From Amphimedon queenslandica (Eukaryota > Porifera > Demospongiae > Haplosclerida > Niphatidae): a stretch of DNA of 29,673 nt. The first letter of the stretch is position 1. Each line of letters begins with the position of its first letter. This document shows, piece after piece, positions 16,501 to 27,602 of the stretch. The notes beneath the pieces are model-generated. The model searched no databases. It was given only the letters and a program-made list of their open reading frames with translations, and had not been told where the DNA came from. Where the stretch lies: NCBI RefSeq assembly GCF_000090795.2, contig NW_003546710.1:5060-34732 (forward strand), read 5' to 3'. A program made the translations under genes and the position numbers.

Positions 16501-19500
16501 TCCACTACTATAGCATTGGCAACGTCATTCATATCAACAAGGGACTGTGATCTTCTGTGTTTAGCCATCCACTATCAATGTGTTTATGTGTTTGTGTGTG
16601 TGATAAAAGATACTAGTAACTTATCATCCAATAGAATAAATTCAATCAGCTCAAACTTGCTACATAATGCTGGGCATAAAATAATAAATAATAATAAATT
16701 GGGGGCAATTTTGAAAAGAACATAACACAGATCTCTTGATTCCCCCTCATTCTCTTTCTCTCTCTCTCTCATTCTAATACTGACTCTTCTAGCTTCAGCT
16801 CTTTTCAGTCTTGGGCTCTCTGCCTTCTTCTTAGAGACAGTGATATCTGCAGGAGTGCTGGACAGCTGGAGATAGGGAGGACGAGAGGGACTGATATTAG
16901 AAGAACTGTTACTCTCTTTATCAATATCATCCTAAAAGTAAAGTAGCATGAACTCAACCACAATGAACTAATAGAGAGCCTACTAATTACTAGAATCCCT
17001 ATACTAGCTCCAGCCTGATTGCATTATTACTATTACTACATTCCCTATACTTGTATGCATTAATTATTAGTGGCTTACCAGTGGGTCTTTCACGTTAAGT
17101 GTTGCCATTCCTCCCAGTTCATAATCATCGGATCCGTCAGTGATGAAAGTTGATGGACGGGAGATGCTAGGAGGTAGGTCTTCATCGTCGGTGTTAGAGC
17201 AGCGATAGTCAAACTTTCCCTTGCGGAGGTTATCAGGAGAATGGACTATCCCAGTGTTGCTGTTATCAAAAGAGCTAGAGAGATCAGGAGGGAATGAGAT
17301 CTCCATTTGATCGTCATCCGATGAAGAAGTCTATAATAATAAGAAGCAATGATTAATAAAAAGGAATAACTAATAAGGAATAATATTATTTAAAGGTTAT
17401 TTTTCTAGTCCTCACATGACAGCTCTGGGCATCTTCTGAGTTCTTTCTTTTATTATTTTTCATTTTTCTTCTTTTGTTCAACATATTGAAGCCATGTGTG
17501 ACCATCTAAAAAGACATACTTGTACATATCAAGTTCCAAACCCTAGCTCTCTCTCTTTGTCTCTGTCTCTCTCTTTCCTTTCTCTACAGACACAATATCT
17601 TACATCAGCTCTCCCTGGCAGTGAAGCAAGTGTTGGTGATGCTGATTTCATCGGAGTTGGATTTGGCAAGCTACCAACCATCTGTTTAGAAGAAGCAGGA
17701 GTAGGCTGAAAGCATCCCAGATAGTCGGGTACGAATGAGTTACCAGCATCCCAGTTGTTAAGAGGCTGAGAGAGAGGGAGGGGAGGAAAGGAGAGGTATA
17801 GCAAAGAGGAAGAGAAAAAGAAACAGAAAAGAATTAGTTACCATTTCCTTATCAGCCTGTGTACATATTTAATTTTCAATATTATCATTAGACTAATACA
17901 TTATAATTGTCTCAAGGCAGGCCTTCATTATGATATAACTATACTAAAATAACAAATGTAGATTCTATCACTCTCCCCCAGTTCCTTTATGAAAAACCTT
18001 CAGTATCTTACAACATCAGTAACGCATACATGTACATATACATACCGTATTAAACATAAAGTACAATGCACATAAACAGTCAAATATATACATGTACATG
18101 TACATGTACAGCATTATCATTTAAAGAACATACCAATGCAAACCGGCCTATGGTAGAAGCTTTCCTTGCGTCATTAGTAGAAGGGGTCTGGTGTATCATG
18201 CTCAGGGTCTGTACAGAGTTAGAGGTCATTGTCCTGCTGTTCCCCCCTACCCCCGTACCAGTGCTAGTCTCGTATGATACGACCGGTCTACGGATCAAGA
18301 GAGTTACTAGTGTTGAAGCATTGTGTAATAGGCGATTGCAAAGATCAAGAGGGTCACGATCAGATGTAACGGTAATGTGATTAATCTAGAGAGAAAGAGA
18401 AGGAGGGTAATTGTTAAATTGATAACACGTCAAATAGTTGAGTATATTAGCTAATAATAATCTCATTAAAAGGTCTGCATGCTCGCAATTCCAAACCCTC
18501 TCACCTGACAGAGCTGATCCCCTGGCTTAATGCCACACCGAGTAGCTAAACCATTCTCATCAACATGGACTACCAGTATACCTAGACCCAACTTCATCCC
18601 CATATCTGACAATGGAAGGACTCAATAATCAACAGTATACACATGTATGTGTTATATGTTATGTAATACATGTGCATGTTATGATTATAATAAAGAGAGA
18701 AAAGTTCAACTAACACTATTATCCTGCCTATCACATGCAAATGTTTCAATAATTCACCTTCTGATGCTTGTATGACGGTAGTGAAATCCTCCATCTTGAC
18801 TTCAACAGTGCCCTATGGGTACATATAACATTAAGGATCATTCAACAGTCTACTACACTATGGGATGCTACAATGAGTTATCACTGATCATGCGACAAAT
18901 CACCTCAGGATATCCCGGGTGCATGGAGTAAGAGCCATCGCTCGAGTGACTCTCTGAAGAGTCTTTGATCTGCTGAAGCTTCTTGTACATTCCTCTCAAC
19001 TACCAGACAATGAGGAAACAAGGAGGAAGATGAGAAAAGGAAACACAAAGGGAAAGAGACAAATGATTCCAATATGACTTCATGGTCTCATTTCCTAACC
19101 TCATTCTCCAATTTCTTTCTCTTTTGTTCTTCAAGGTATTGCTTCCGGAGTATTTCATCTTTCTCTTCCAGTGCCTCGTTCCTCTCTCTCCTGGCCACAG
19201 TGAGTCTCTCGGAGAGCTCAACACTCTCAGCTCTTGAGGCCTCGAGCTCTTTCTGTGCCTGAAACAAAAGAAATTAGCTACATCACTAACATCAGTGAGT
19301 GGAGCTGCTATCATGCATTATGGTTAAGGGACTACTGGAGTGGTACTAGTACACCAATATAATCAAGAGTAAATAATAGTTAGATAATAAAGACATGAAC
19401 AAAAGCATCAGTATAAGCTCATGCCAACAGGAACTTTCCATTCAAAGGTTTAACAGGTCAACTAACAGACAACACAAATATAATCCAGAGTCAATAATGA

Positions 19501-22500
19501 CTGGTTACTTTCTCAAGTTGTTTTGCTAGTTGGTCCACTTCAGTGTCTCTCCTTCCTGCCGTGAGTCCTTTACTAGCTCCACCCATATCCCTCTGCTTCT
19601 TCCTTTCTAGTCTTTGAAGTTCTCCCTCTAATTGACCAACCTTCAAATGAGAATTACTCTTCAACATACCCACACAAGATGAATGTAAACATACTTAGAA
19701 GAAGCCACAGTTACAACTGTCAATATACACTGTACATGTAGCCATACAAATTAATGAGACATGTAGTGAGTACATGTGTCCATGTTACTTTACACCATAT
19801 GGAATGGACTAATATCCTCAAATTATGATTTAAAAGAATGCAACTCTATTCCAGGAAACAACTCCATAACATCAAACCTCCTACTACAAAATGTCCCATT
19901 TTCAAATATTCCAGTTAGTGCAGCTGCATCTGTTGTGATTGCTACAAGTAGTACATTTATTTATTTATTTATTGCAGTGGCACAACCTTCACTAATAAGC
20001 AAAGCACTGCATGAGATTTGTGCCCAAATATTTCAGTTATAACAACAAGGGTGGACCATTGTGTGCTGCCAAATTTCACAATAAAAATTAATTAATAAGA
20101 TTATGCTTCGAGTGTATGTGTGTGTGTGTATGAATTATTGATTCCCTTACTTTATTCTGCAAGACATCTCTCTCTTCTTGAGTGAATGCCACCAGTTGTT
20201 CACTTCTCTCCAGGTGATTCATTAGTCGACTTATCCTCTCTCTTGCTGCCCTCAGCTCCAGCTGTACTAAAGCATAATCATTCTCCAGAGCATCATACTC
20301 AGCCTGAATGCACTCCCTCTCTGCCAGGAGCTCTTGGAGACGCTGGAGAAAAAAAGAAATTAAATAATCAACAAAAGTATTGAAGATGAGCATCAACGTA
20401 CAGCTATAATAAATGTATATTTATGTAGCTTACTTGTGAATTTTCAGAAGTCAGTGACTCTTTCCAGTTGACCAAATTCTTGTAAATTTCTTGGTAGTGC
20501 TGAGTAATGGAGAGAAGGTCGTCTCTGTTCTTCTCTTTTGATCTGTGGGAAAGTATCTTAGCAATGACAAACAAGCAACAGAGGGCAATTACTATAGTAG
20601 TACTCCTTGATTAATGACTGCAATTAAGTAAGTGAATACAGGGTATGGGAGAGTATGTATATGTGAAACTAGGGGGGAGTCAAAGGGCTTGCAAGATAAG
20701 GGAAAGCACCTCATTCATAATGAACAGATTCTGGGTATTTTATTTAATGCAATTAAATCAGAGACTGTTTGATAGTGAAACTGCTCCACATCCCATGGCA
20801 CACTGAAATCACTCTACCTTATAAGATCAGAGATTTCCTTTTCTTTTGAGGACAGAGCATTCTTCAGTTCATTTCTTTCAGTCTGAATGGCATCCAGCTG
20901 CCTACTGAGTACATCAAGGCTGCGTCTAACAGTCATTCCCCTCCTGCTCACATTCTGTCCCCATGACTTCCCTGCAGTTGCACTTCCACTCTCCTCGTCT
21001 CCAGGACCTCCTAAAATGGCACAAAATCAACCCCAAAATCAGAAACAATCCTTTCAATGTCAATATGGATACATACAAGGCAAGGATTGCATAACTCTGG
21101 CAACCAACTCTTACAAACTATATAATATTCATCATATTACATTGTACTACATATACTCGTGTATATTACTATTATACTGGCAATACAGGATAAGGCAGAG
21201 GCAATATAGCTCCTTTGGATTGCCATGTGTGCATGTTTATGTGAACATGTGTACATGCATGTGCTTGTGTACATTTCAATGTGTGTATATGTCAAGGATT
21301 GTCTATCAGTCTTCTTGTGTGTGCATTTACTCAAAATAAAGTAAACATGTACCAGATGCTCTAATACATGAGAAGGGAATTGACCCAGAAAATAGCAGAC
21401 ATTACTCGTTTTGTTAGCTTCCTAGACTGTTACTCACTAAAGAGTCCCCCTATACCAACCACTTAATGACCATAATGTGTGTATATGATCCCCCTCATTC
21501 CCATATTGCATTAAGACACATAATAATAGCATTAGTGATATATTGTATCCCTCTTTTTCTCTTTACCTCCTTGTGAGTCTTTACTTGTGGCATCGTCCCT
21601 AGGATAATCATCTGATACTTGATCTATGATACTAGCAGGTCTCACTGAACAAGAGACATATTCGTCATAAAAATTAATTGAGGAAAAGGAATGCTTGTCT
21701 TACTTCGTCTTGTTTCTGGTAAATCAATGCCAGTGCTGGCAAAAAGTCTTGTCAAATAATCAAAGACTCCAGGGTAGGTCTTTCCTAAGGACTCGTGAAA
21801 CACACCGATTGCCTTTGGGCCTTTGGTCAATAAGACATCAATGAACTTATCAACACGATTATGAGCAACGGTTTCACCTACAGAGAGAGAGAGTGAGGGA
21901 GAGGGAAAGTACACAAACATTCAGCGATACATAATCAATTATTATTATACTGGAAACAGATAAGCGCCTGTTTATTACACTATCCCCTCTCTGAGCTGAA
22001 TAAACAATAAAATGTTTTTCTTTCACTTTGAGCTAATTGAGTGACTACTGGACAACCATGTGGCCAGTAAGTACTGGCCCACATGCACAACTAGCAATGC
22101 AGGCATGTGCATGGCATATAGATCGAAACCATCCGCTTTCAAAAACAAATAATAATAATTATAATAATAAATAATTTGCTACTTTGTTTATCAATTATCA
22201 TTTAAGGAACGGGATTAAACTGAAAGCTTTATACGGGAGAATAACTGAAGGAGAGCGAGAAGGTCATAATTGTCCACTGATGATAAAAGTTTGTACATGT
22301 TTTTCTTTCAGTTTAGTAGCATATGACACCCAATGAAGCTCATATTATACATACACATCTAGGGAAATCCTTGCTGATATTGTTATGATATTATATCAAT
22401 TAACAAAGATAAGCTTTTCATTATAGCACTAGACCATTAGTAGTCAGTGACTACTGCAAAGGAAACATGCAATTTCTCTGCATTTTAAAAAAAGATAAAG

Positions 22501-23130
22501 TTACCGTGTACAAAGAGATGATTAAATTCCCTAAAATCTTAACTGATTATATTTTAATTGTCTACTTGCCAATAATTATTATATCATTGCTGGTGTAGTA
22601 AAAAATAATAATGCTGTAATAACTAAAACTACATTTACAAATGTAACATGTGTTCGTCTGGGAGATACTACAGTACATTCCACTCTACACCAGCAAATTA
22701 CCAATAATAACTACAATTTCGTATGAAACACCTAAAATACTAATAATTATTCCACAATACCTTTTATAACATCACAGTCAAAGACTGAGAATATCCCATG
22801 CTGCTTCATGTGAGGAAAGAGCACAGTCGCATCGTGTATGTAATCAGTTAGTTTCACTCGGTTTGTGTGTATGATCTCTCTCTCCTTTCTCTCCAGGCTG
22901 TTCTCTGGATACGGCTCGTCTTCTATAAACTGCGGCATGGTGGATATGATCGATGTGAACTGGTCTCTTGGGAGAGAGTCGTCTCCGAATTGTCCTCCAG
23001 CTGATGGGAGCATCTCGGTCGAGTAGTGAGGATGATGGAGGAGAGGGACTAGCGTGTGGTGCTGCTGCGGTGGAGGCGGCGGTTGGTCGGTAGTGTAACG
23101 AGGTGGTCCGCTCGGGGCTAAACTGGTCAT
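13569..23130 (-). CDS. CARMA-family scaffold: CARD, coiled coil, PDZ, PDZ, SH3, guanylate-kinase-like (complete, 26 exons)
   Basis: Exons, 5' to 3': 23130-22761, 21877-21704, 21644-21567, 21010-20818, 20542-20434, 20342-20151, 19640-19509, 19258-19100, 18999-18904, 18812-18758, 18605-18505, 18385-18134, 17765-17604, 17505-17416, 17330-17079, 16931-16785, 16571-16486, 16444-16309, 16142-16031, 15968-15920, 15851-15499, 14487-14392, 14340-14216, 14071-13953, 13811-13720, 13669-13569; 3831 nt, 1276 aa, fully in frame. After a Pro-rich N-terminus comes a CARD (about 84-170), containing NRVKLTDYI and LLTKGPKAIGVFHESL, which line up with the CARD9/11 CARD. A coiled coil follows (about 235-490), then PDZ1 (about 505-590, GLGILVV loop), a Ser-rich linker, PDZ2 (about 885-960, DGISLVGG), the bridge EGFKKL..DSFYVKTLY into SH3 (about 978-1045), and a GK-like end finishing NMVIWEEED. 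The PDZ-SH3 bridge and C-terminus resemble CARD11 more than DLG5. CARMA proteins nucleate BCL10-MALT1 filaments leading to NF-kappaB; that role here is inference. Confidence 0.9.
14488..15498 (-). other. 1-kb CARMA intron between the SH3 and GK-coding exons
   Basis: GTAAGAG donor at 15498 and CTACAG acceptor at 14488. Most of it is the minus-oriented 184-bp repeat array described separately; no gene is visible. Confidence 0.8.
14580..15300 (-). repeat. 184-bp repeat array, inverted orientation, in a CARMA intron
   Basis: Copies aligned on TTTTGATCGAAA are at 14672, 14859, 15055 and (diverged) 15225, with spacings 187, 196 and 170. The order of motifs is the reverse complement of the other two arrays: CAGCTCAAAC, TACATGTATATGCATC, CCTAGTCATTTTTGGC, AAATTTCGGCC, CTGTACTATAGTACAGGG, then TTTTTGAGCAACTT. 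Traces extend to about 15400. Confidence 0.85.
17766..18133 (-). other. CARMA intron between exons 12 and 13
   Basis: AT-rich, with a run of ACATGTACATGTACATGTAC at about 18090-18110. No gene is supported. Confidence 0.6.
19641..20150 (-). other. CARMA intron within the coiled-coil coding region
   Basis: 510 bp with a TTTA microsatellite near 19959-19972 and a GTGTGT run near 20115. An 88-codon plus-strand open frame (19776-20042) has no recognisable features and is not called. Confidence 0.6.
21011..21566 (-). other. CARMA intron between exons 3 and 4
   Basis: 556 bp with TG-rich sequence near 21225-21330. A long plus-strand frame (20887-21339) overlaps the coding exon and is a shadow. No independent gene is seen. 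Confidence 0.6.
21878..22760 (-). other. CARMA intron splitting the CARD (883 bp)
   Basis: This intron interrupts the CARD after DVIKG. It contains a short palindrome, GGCCAGTA-AG-TACTGGCC (22062-22079), and AT-rich sequence with no gene. Confidence 0.7.
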
Positions 23131-23449
23131 TATCTGAGGCTCTTACAGTAAAATAGTTATCCGTCTATTAGTCTCTACTTGAAAGTATATTATGTAGTTC
23201 CTGACTGAGAGACAACTGCTCACTGATGATAATACGAGGATGTACTCACTCATCAAACAACTTCAAACAACTTCACATTTTAACTAGGAAGTAGGAGGAG
23301 CTCAACAACAGGTGGAGCCTGTTTTAAAATTAATTTGTAATGTATTTTAAATTTTAAAATCTTAACTTTTCAGTTAAGGACACACACTAAACATAAATTC
23401 ACTTGCAAAAATTGTACCAATAAGTAGAAAAAATTAGGAATTTTTGTTT
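23131..23449. other. Spacer between the kinase stop and the CARMA start
   Basis: About 320 bp must hold the kinase 3' UTR and the CARMA promoter and 5' UTR. An imperfect direct repeat CAAACAACTTCAAACAACTT is at about 23255-23275. No TATA box or other site is recognisable. Confidence 0.5.
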
Positions 23450-26400
23450 TTACTTTGATATAATGTCAAGTTGTTCAATAATTTCTTTCATTGTTGGGCG
23501 TCTGGAAGAATCATCATGACAGCATGATACAATGAGAGAATGGAGAAGGGAGCCTTGTGTATCTCTAGTACCACTTGGTCTGTTGCTAATGCCGTGCACT
23601 TGATGAAGCATGCCTCGAAAAATATCTCTGTTTGGAAAACGGCAAGTTATTATTTCACAAAGCAAAACACCATAGCTGAATACATCCATCTTTGTAGTTT
23701 GCTTCTTAGTAGGATCTTGACTTGCAATGCTTTGAAAGGCTTCAGGTGCACTATAGGCAAATGCTCCTGGCCCTTCAGTGATTGCTTTTTGTGCAAGTTT
23801 AGCTGATCCAAAATCAGATATCTTTCCCTTCCATTTTCTGGTCCCAGCAATTGATTGAAGGAGTACATTAGCACTGCTGACATCACGATGAATAATAGGA
23901 TCAGGTAGACAGTGTAGGTAGTTTAAACCAACAGCTGCATCATGTAATATAGAGAGAATCACTGGTCTACAGCCTGGGTCAGGAGTCAATTCCCTCCTTT
24001 CATAAGCTTCACGTAGTGAGGTATCCATTACTTCAGTGACAATCATGGGGCAACCTGATGGATGGTCTAATATAGCTCCTATAAACTGGAGGAGGTTAGG
24101 ATGACGTAACTGTGACATTATATCAATCTCATGATGAAACGTTTCCATATTATGTTGGCTCACTATCCGTTCGTGTAACTTCTTGACAGCGGACTTTTAA
24201 TTGTCCAACCCATACTACACCATATCCTCCTCTACCCAGCTCTTCTAACAAAGACACTTCTCTATGACTCAATTCCCATGTGTTTTGGAACCCTGAGAGT
24301 ATTTTTTGAAGAGATATAACTTCTTCCTGCTTCGATGACAGCTGCCTTTCAACTCCATGTAATCTGCTTAACTCTGACTGCGCCTGCCTTGATGCCACAA
24401 CTTTGTCCTTTAGAACCTTAAGTTTATAGAAAAATGATAAAAAGGTTAAAATTTAGCAATTTATAACTTACTATGTTAGCTTGCTTCATTCTTTGTGTTT
24501 GATCCTCTAGTCTAGTAACCATTGCTTGTTCCTGATGATATGCCCTCAGTAATTCTTCTTTATCAGCAGATACATTTTCTAACTGTTGTCTCATTCTAGC
24601 CAGCTCATTAGCCTACAGTATTAGTCAATTAAACACATCATGCACACACACAACCTACATTTGTATATTGATTATTGAGAATAAAGATTGAAATTTCAAT
24701 ATACACTGACCCATGTAAAACACATGAAAATGATGCACAATACCTCAGTTTTGTGTTTCTCTTGACTCTGAGTTACTAATCCTTTTTGCTTGTCCACTTC
24801 ACGACTGTAAGCATTCACTTGTGCTGTTAGTATTTGCATTTCTTCCTTCATTTCTTTCATTCTTTCTGTCTCTCCTGCTTCTGAATCTATGAGTTTCTAC
24901 ATGTACATGTATACTAAGCAGTAAAATAAAATTGTTAAAAATATGACACCTTTTTAATTTTTTTCATTTCTTCAGTGTGTTGTTTCTCAAGTTGAGCAAT
25001 CTTTTGAATTAAAGATTCAATTTCAGCACCTTTAGTAGCTATATCCTTCCTACTCTATAATTAAATCAGTATTGAACATTATATTAAATTTTCTTTAACA
25101 AACCTCTTCTAAATCACGCACTAAAATACTTTTTGATTTATTGAGTTTATGAAATTTCATTTGTGCTTCTTTCTCAGTTGATTCTTGCTTCAATATTTCA
25201 TGTTGTTTTTGTAGTTGTATTAGTTGGTCATTTATTCTTTCTCGATCCTTCCTCTCACTTTCAAAATCTTGTTTCAATAATTCATTCTAATAAATATACA
25301 ATACATACATACAGTATAATACAAGTTAATGTAGTTACAAGTACATTGTTATTTGTTAGCACTTACATTTCGTGAATATTAAATTGTCATAATTGTTTTG
25401 GCAACAATTTTATAAGGCATTTGTGGATAAATAAAATTTCATGAAAGAACTAATTTATTTGTGGCATTGTGTTTTATTGGAGTTTATCTCATTTGCTTCC
25501 AGTCTCATCGCTAAAAAGTGCATTCAGACTTTAGCTTTGTGCACTATTTTAGTGACTCAACTGGAAGCTCGTGCAAATAAATCCAATAGAACAAGCCACC
25601 TAATGATAGTAATGGTACTGATCAACCAAGTAAGCAAAATGTAACAGCTTTTACATTTTGCTTACTTACCTTAAGCCTACTATTATTTGCGTCTACTAAA
25701 TTTAGCTATATTAGTGAGACAGCTTAAAACCGCTAAATTAAATAGATGCCAAAATAATTATTATTCATTATAACCGTTTATTATTGATAGTTAATTTAGT
25801 GGGTGAGGTCATAGTGAAGAAAATTGGTGGCTATAAAAGTGGAAGTTTTTGCAGCAAATGATCAGCTACAGCAACAAGCAGTGTTCAGATATAAAATTTT
25901 CTTTAAAAGATTAACTAAGAACTTAAAGCCTGTGACTGATTTACTATAAATATGCTACCTATATTCAAAGTATCCTCATTTTAATGGTTTGCTTGCTTAA
26001 TTTTGTTCTATATTCTTCATTGCTTAGTGTTTATTTAAAAGCATTTGGTTAGTAACGCTAAAATTAATAATGCTAAACATGACTTTTGCTGAATTCGCTA
26101 AAATTAGTAGATGCAAATAATATAGTAGGCTTAAGGCAGTTGATCATTCATGTATGTAGAGTAGACCTAATGCTTATTCATGCTGAGTGGCTAGTGCATG
26201 CATAAAAGTGTACCTGTGCCTCTTTCCAAGCAAGTATCTCTGATATTTCTTTTATTTTTTGATCCTTTTCTGCTGAGTGATTCACTATATCCTCAACTTG
26301 TTTTTCTAGCGCCATAGAAGTCACACTCTTTTTGTCTAATGAATCCTGTAAAACAGTGTAAGCTTCTTCCCGATTATACAAATGCTCCTTTAACTATAAA

Positions 26401-27602
26401 TTTAGAATTTAAGAAAAGAGTTAATAAAATCTCTTACTTCTTTGTTTTCTTGATTAAATTTCTCCAGCTGAACCTATTTGATAATGAAACAATAACATCA
26501 TTTTAACATTTTCATTGACCATAACAGAATAATGTGACAAATACTGTACAATATACCTGCAATTCCTTTTCTCTAGCTTGAAGCCTGTCCTTGTATTTTT
26601 TCTTTACTTCCTCCATTGCCTCCTTCATCTCTTGTAAATGAAATTGTAATCTTTGCTGAGACTCTTCATCAAATTTTCTTTTCCATTTTTCTTCCAGTTC
26701 AACTCGTTTTGTTTCCTCCTTTCTTCTAATGTCATTCATTTCTTCCTCATGACTAGCAGCAACTTTATCAAACAATGCTTCCAACTCAGTAAGCCTTTCT
26801 CTCATATTTCCTTGTTCCTCTACAGTCCCCTATTATATGTACATCAATGATATAATGTACATAATCATAATTACAATAAACTCACTGCTAGTATTGTATT
26901 CTCTTCTCTCAATTTATCAATCTCTTCAAGTTGCTCCTTGTGTATCTCCTCTAATTTATCAATACGTTGTGTAGCCTCAGCAATATTTTTTTTACTCTCT
27001 TCCTTTAAATCTTCCACTTGTTTGATCATTACATGTAACTCTCTGTCTCTCTTATCAGCAGTATCACTTCCTTCGGCATTAAACACACTTTTCTCTTTCT
27101 CAGATAACTGTTCTTCTTTCAGTTGAAGATGTTGAACTTTCTCGTTCATTTCCTTTTCAAGTTCACTTATTTTCTGCTTCAGTTCTTCCTCCTTACTACT
27201 GTTAAGCCTCTCATTCAAAAGTTTCATCTCTTCCTTTGCTACAGCTAACTCCCTCTCCAATTGTAGCTTGATAGCTTCCTGTTCATTGTATGCTTTATAT
27301 TTTTCTTTTAATTTCTCTTTTAAAAGCATTTTATTGGCATTCAGGTCTATCTTGAGTTTAATTACTTCTTCCTCTCTCTTGCTCAGTGATTTGGTAAGTT
27401 GGCTGATTCTCTGCTCGTAATCATTTCCTTTTGTCTCATATTCCTCTTTGACTTTACTGCCTTGAATGATAAAATTATCTTCCTTACATTCCCTTTCTGA
27501 TTCACTAATTGATGGATCTAACTGTGTGGCACTTGCTCCTTGGTCTACATGTGCATCTGACTTAACAACCTTCTGATTATTCATTGAACCTAAACCAGAC
27601 AT
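23450..27602 (-). CDS. Coiled-coil TKL-type protein kinase (9 exons), with a frame break at the catalytic lysine
   Basis: Exons, 5' to 3': 27602-26886, 26829-26557, 26473-26438, 26393-26214, 25286-25104, 25054-24950, 24896-24744, 24612-24472, 24416-23450; about 918 aa. Residues 1 to about 645 are an almost continuous Lys/Glu-rich coiled coil. The kinase domain starts at LLEELGRGGYGVVW (Gly loop), followed by KKLHERI, FHHEIDIMSQLRHPNLLQFIGA (alpha-C Glu), IIHRDVSSANVLL (catalytic loop), KISDFGSAKL (DFG), FAYSAPEAF (APE) and a final SRRPTMKEII. The HRDVSSANVLL form and the overall pattern fit the tyrosine-kinase-like group. The last exon is 967 nt, not a multiple of three: the Gly-loop frame ends at GQLK near 24195 and the remaining kinase, beginning SAVKKL, is one base out of frame. 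This is either an assembly error, a small deletion or a pseudogene. The 5' end may extend upstream. Confidence 0.85.
25618..26146. mobile_element. Inverted-repeat element (MITE-like) in a kinase intron
   Basis: The terminal inverted repeats are about 38-40 bp. The left end at 25669 begins CCTTAAGCCTACTAT and continues TATTTGCGTCTACTAAATTTAGC. The right end, ending at 26136, gives as reverse complement the same start and TATTTGCATCTACTAATTTTAGC. Further out, TGATCAAC (25618) pairs with GTTGATCA (26138-26146), so the symmetry extends past these ends. No target duplication is clear and no protein is encoded. The interior contains GCTAAA motifs on both strands. Confidence 0.7.
25628..25667. repeat. 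Perfect 17-bp hairpin at the edge of the intronic inverted-repeat element
   Basis: AAGTAAGCAAAATGTAA is followed by 6 bases (CAGCTT) and its exact reverse complement. It sits between the outer TGATCAAC and the inner CCTTAAGCC ends of the surrounding element, as though inserted into its left arm. Confidence 0.85.

Noticed and set aside
19776..20042. 88-codon plus-strand ORF within the CARMA gene
   Set aside because: It lies in an intron, is AT-rich, and contains a TTTA microsatellite translated as a hydrophobic run.
13569..23130. Calling the MAGUK gene DLG5
   Set aside because: DLG5 has a CARD-like region, four PDZs and a longer GK. The CARD pattern, the PDZ-to-SH3 bridge and the C-terminus fit CARMA better. 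The second PDZ keeps some doubt, so I gave no gene symbol.
24150..24398. Separate short coiled-coil gene ending before the kinase
   Set aside because: The Gly loop is in this frame and the rest of the same kinase domain follows within a few bases, so one broken or mis-assembled gene is more likely.
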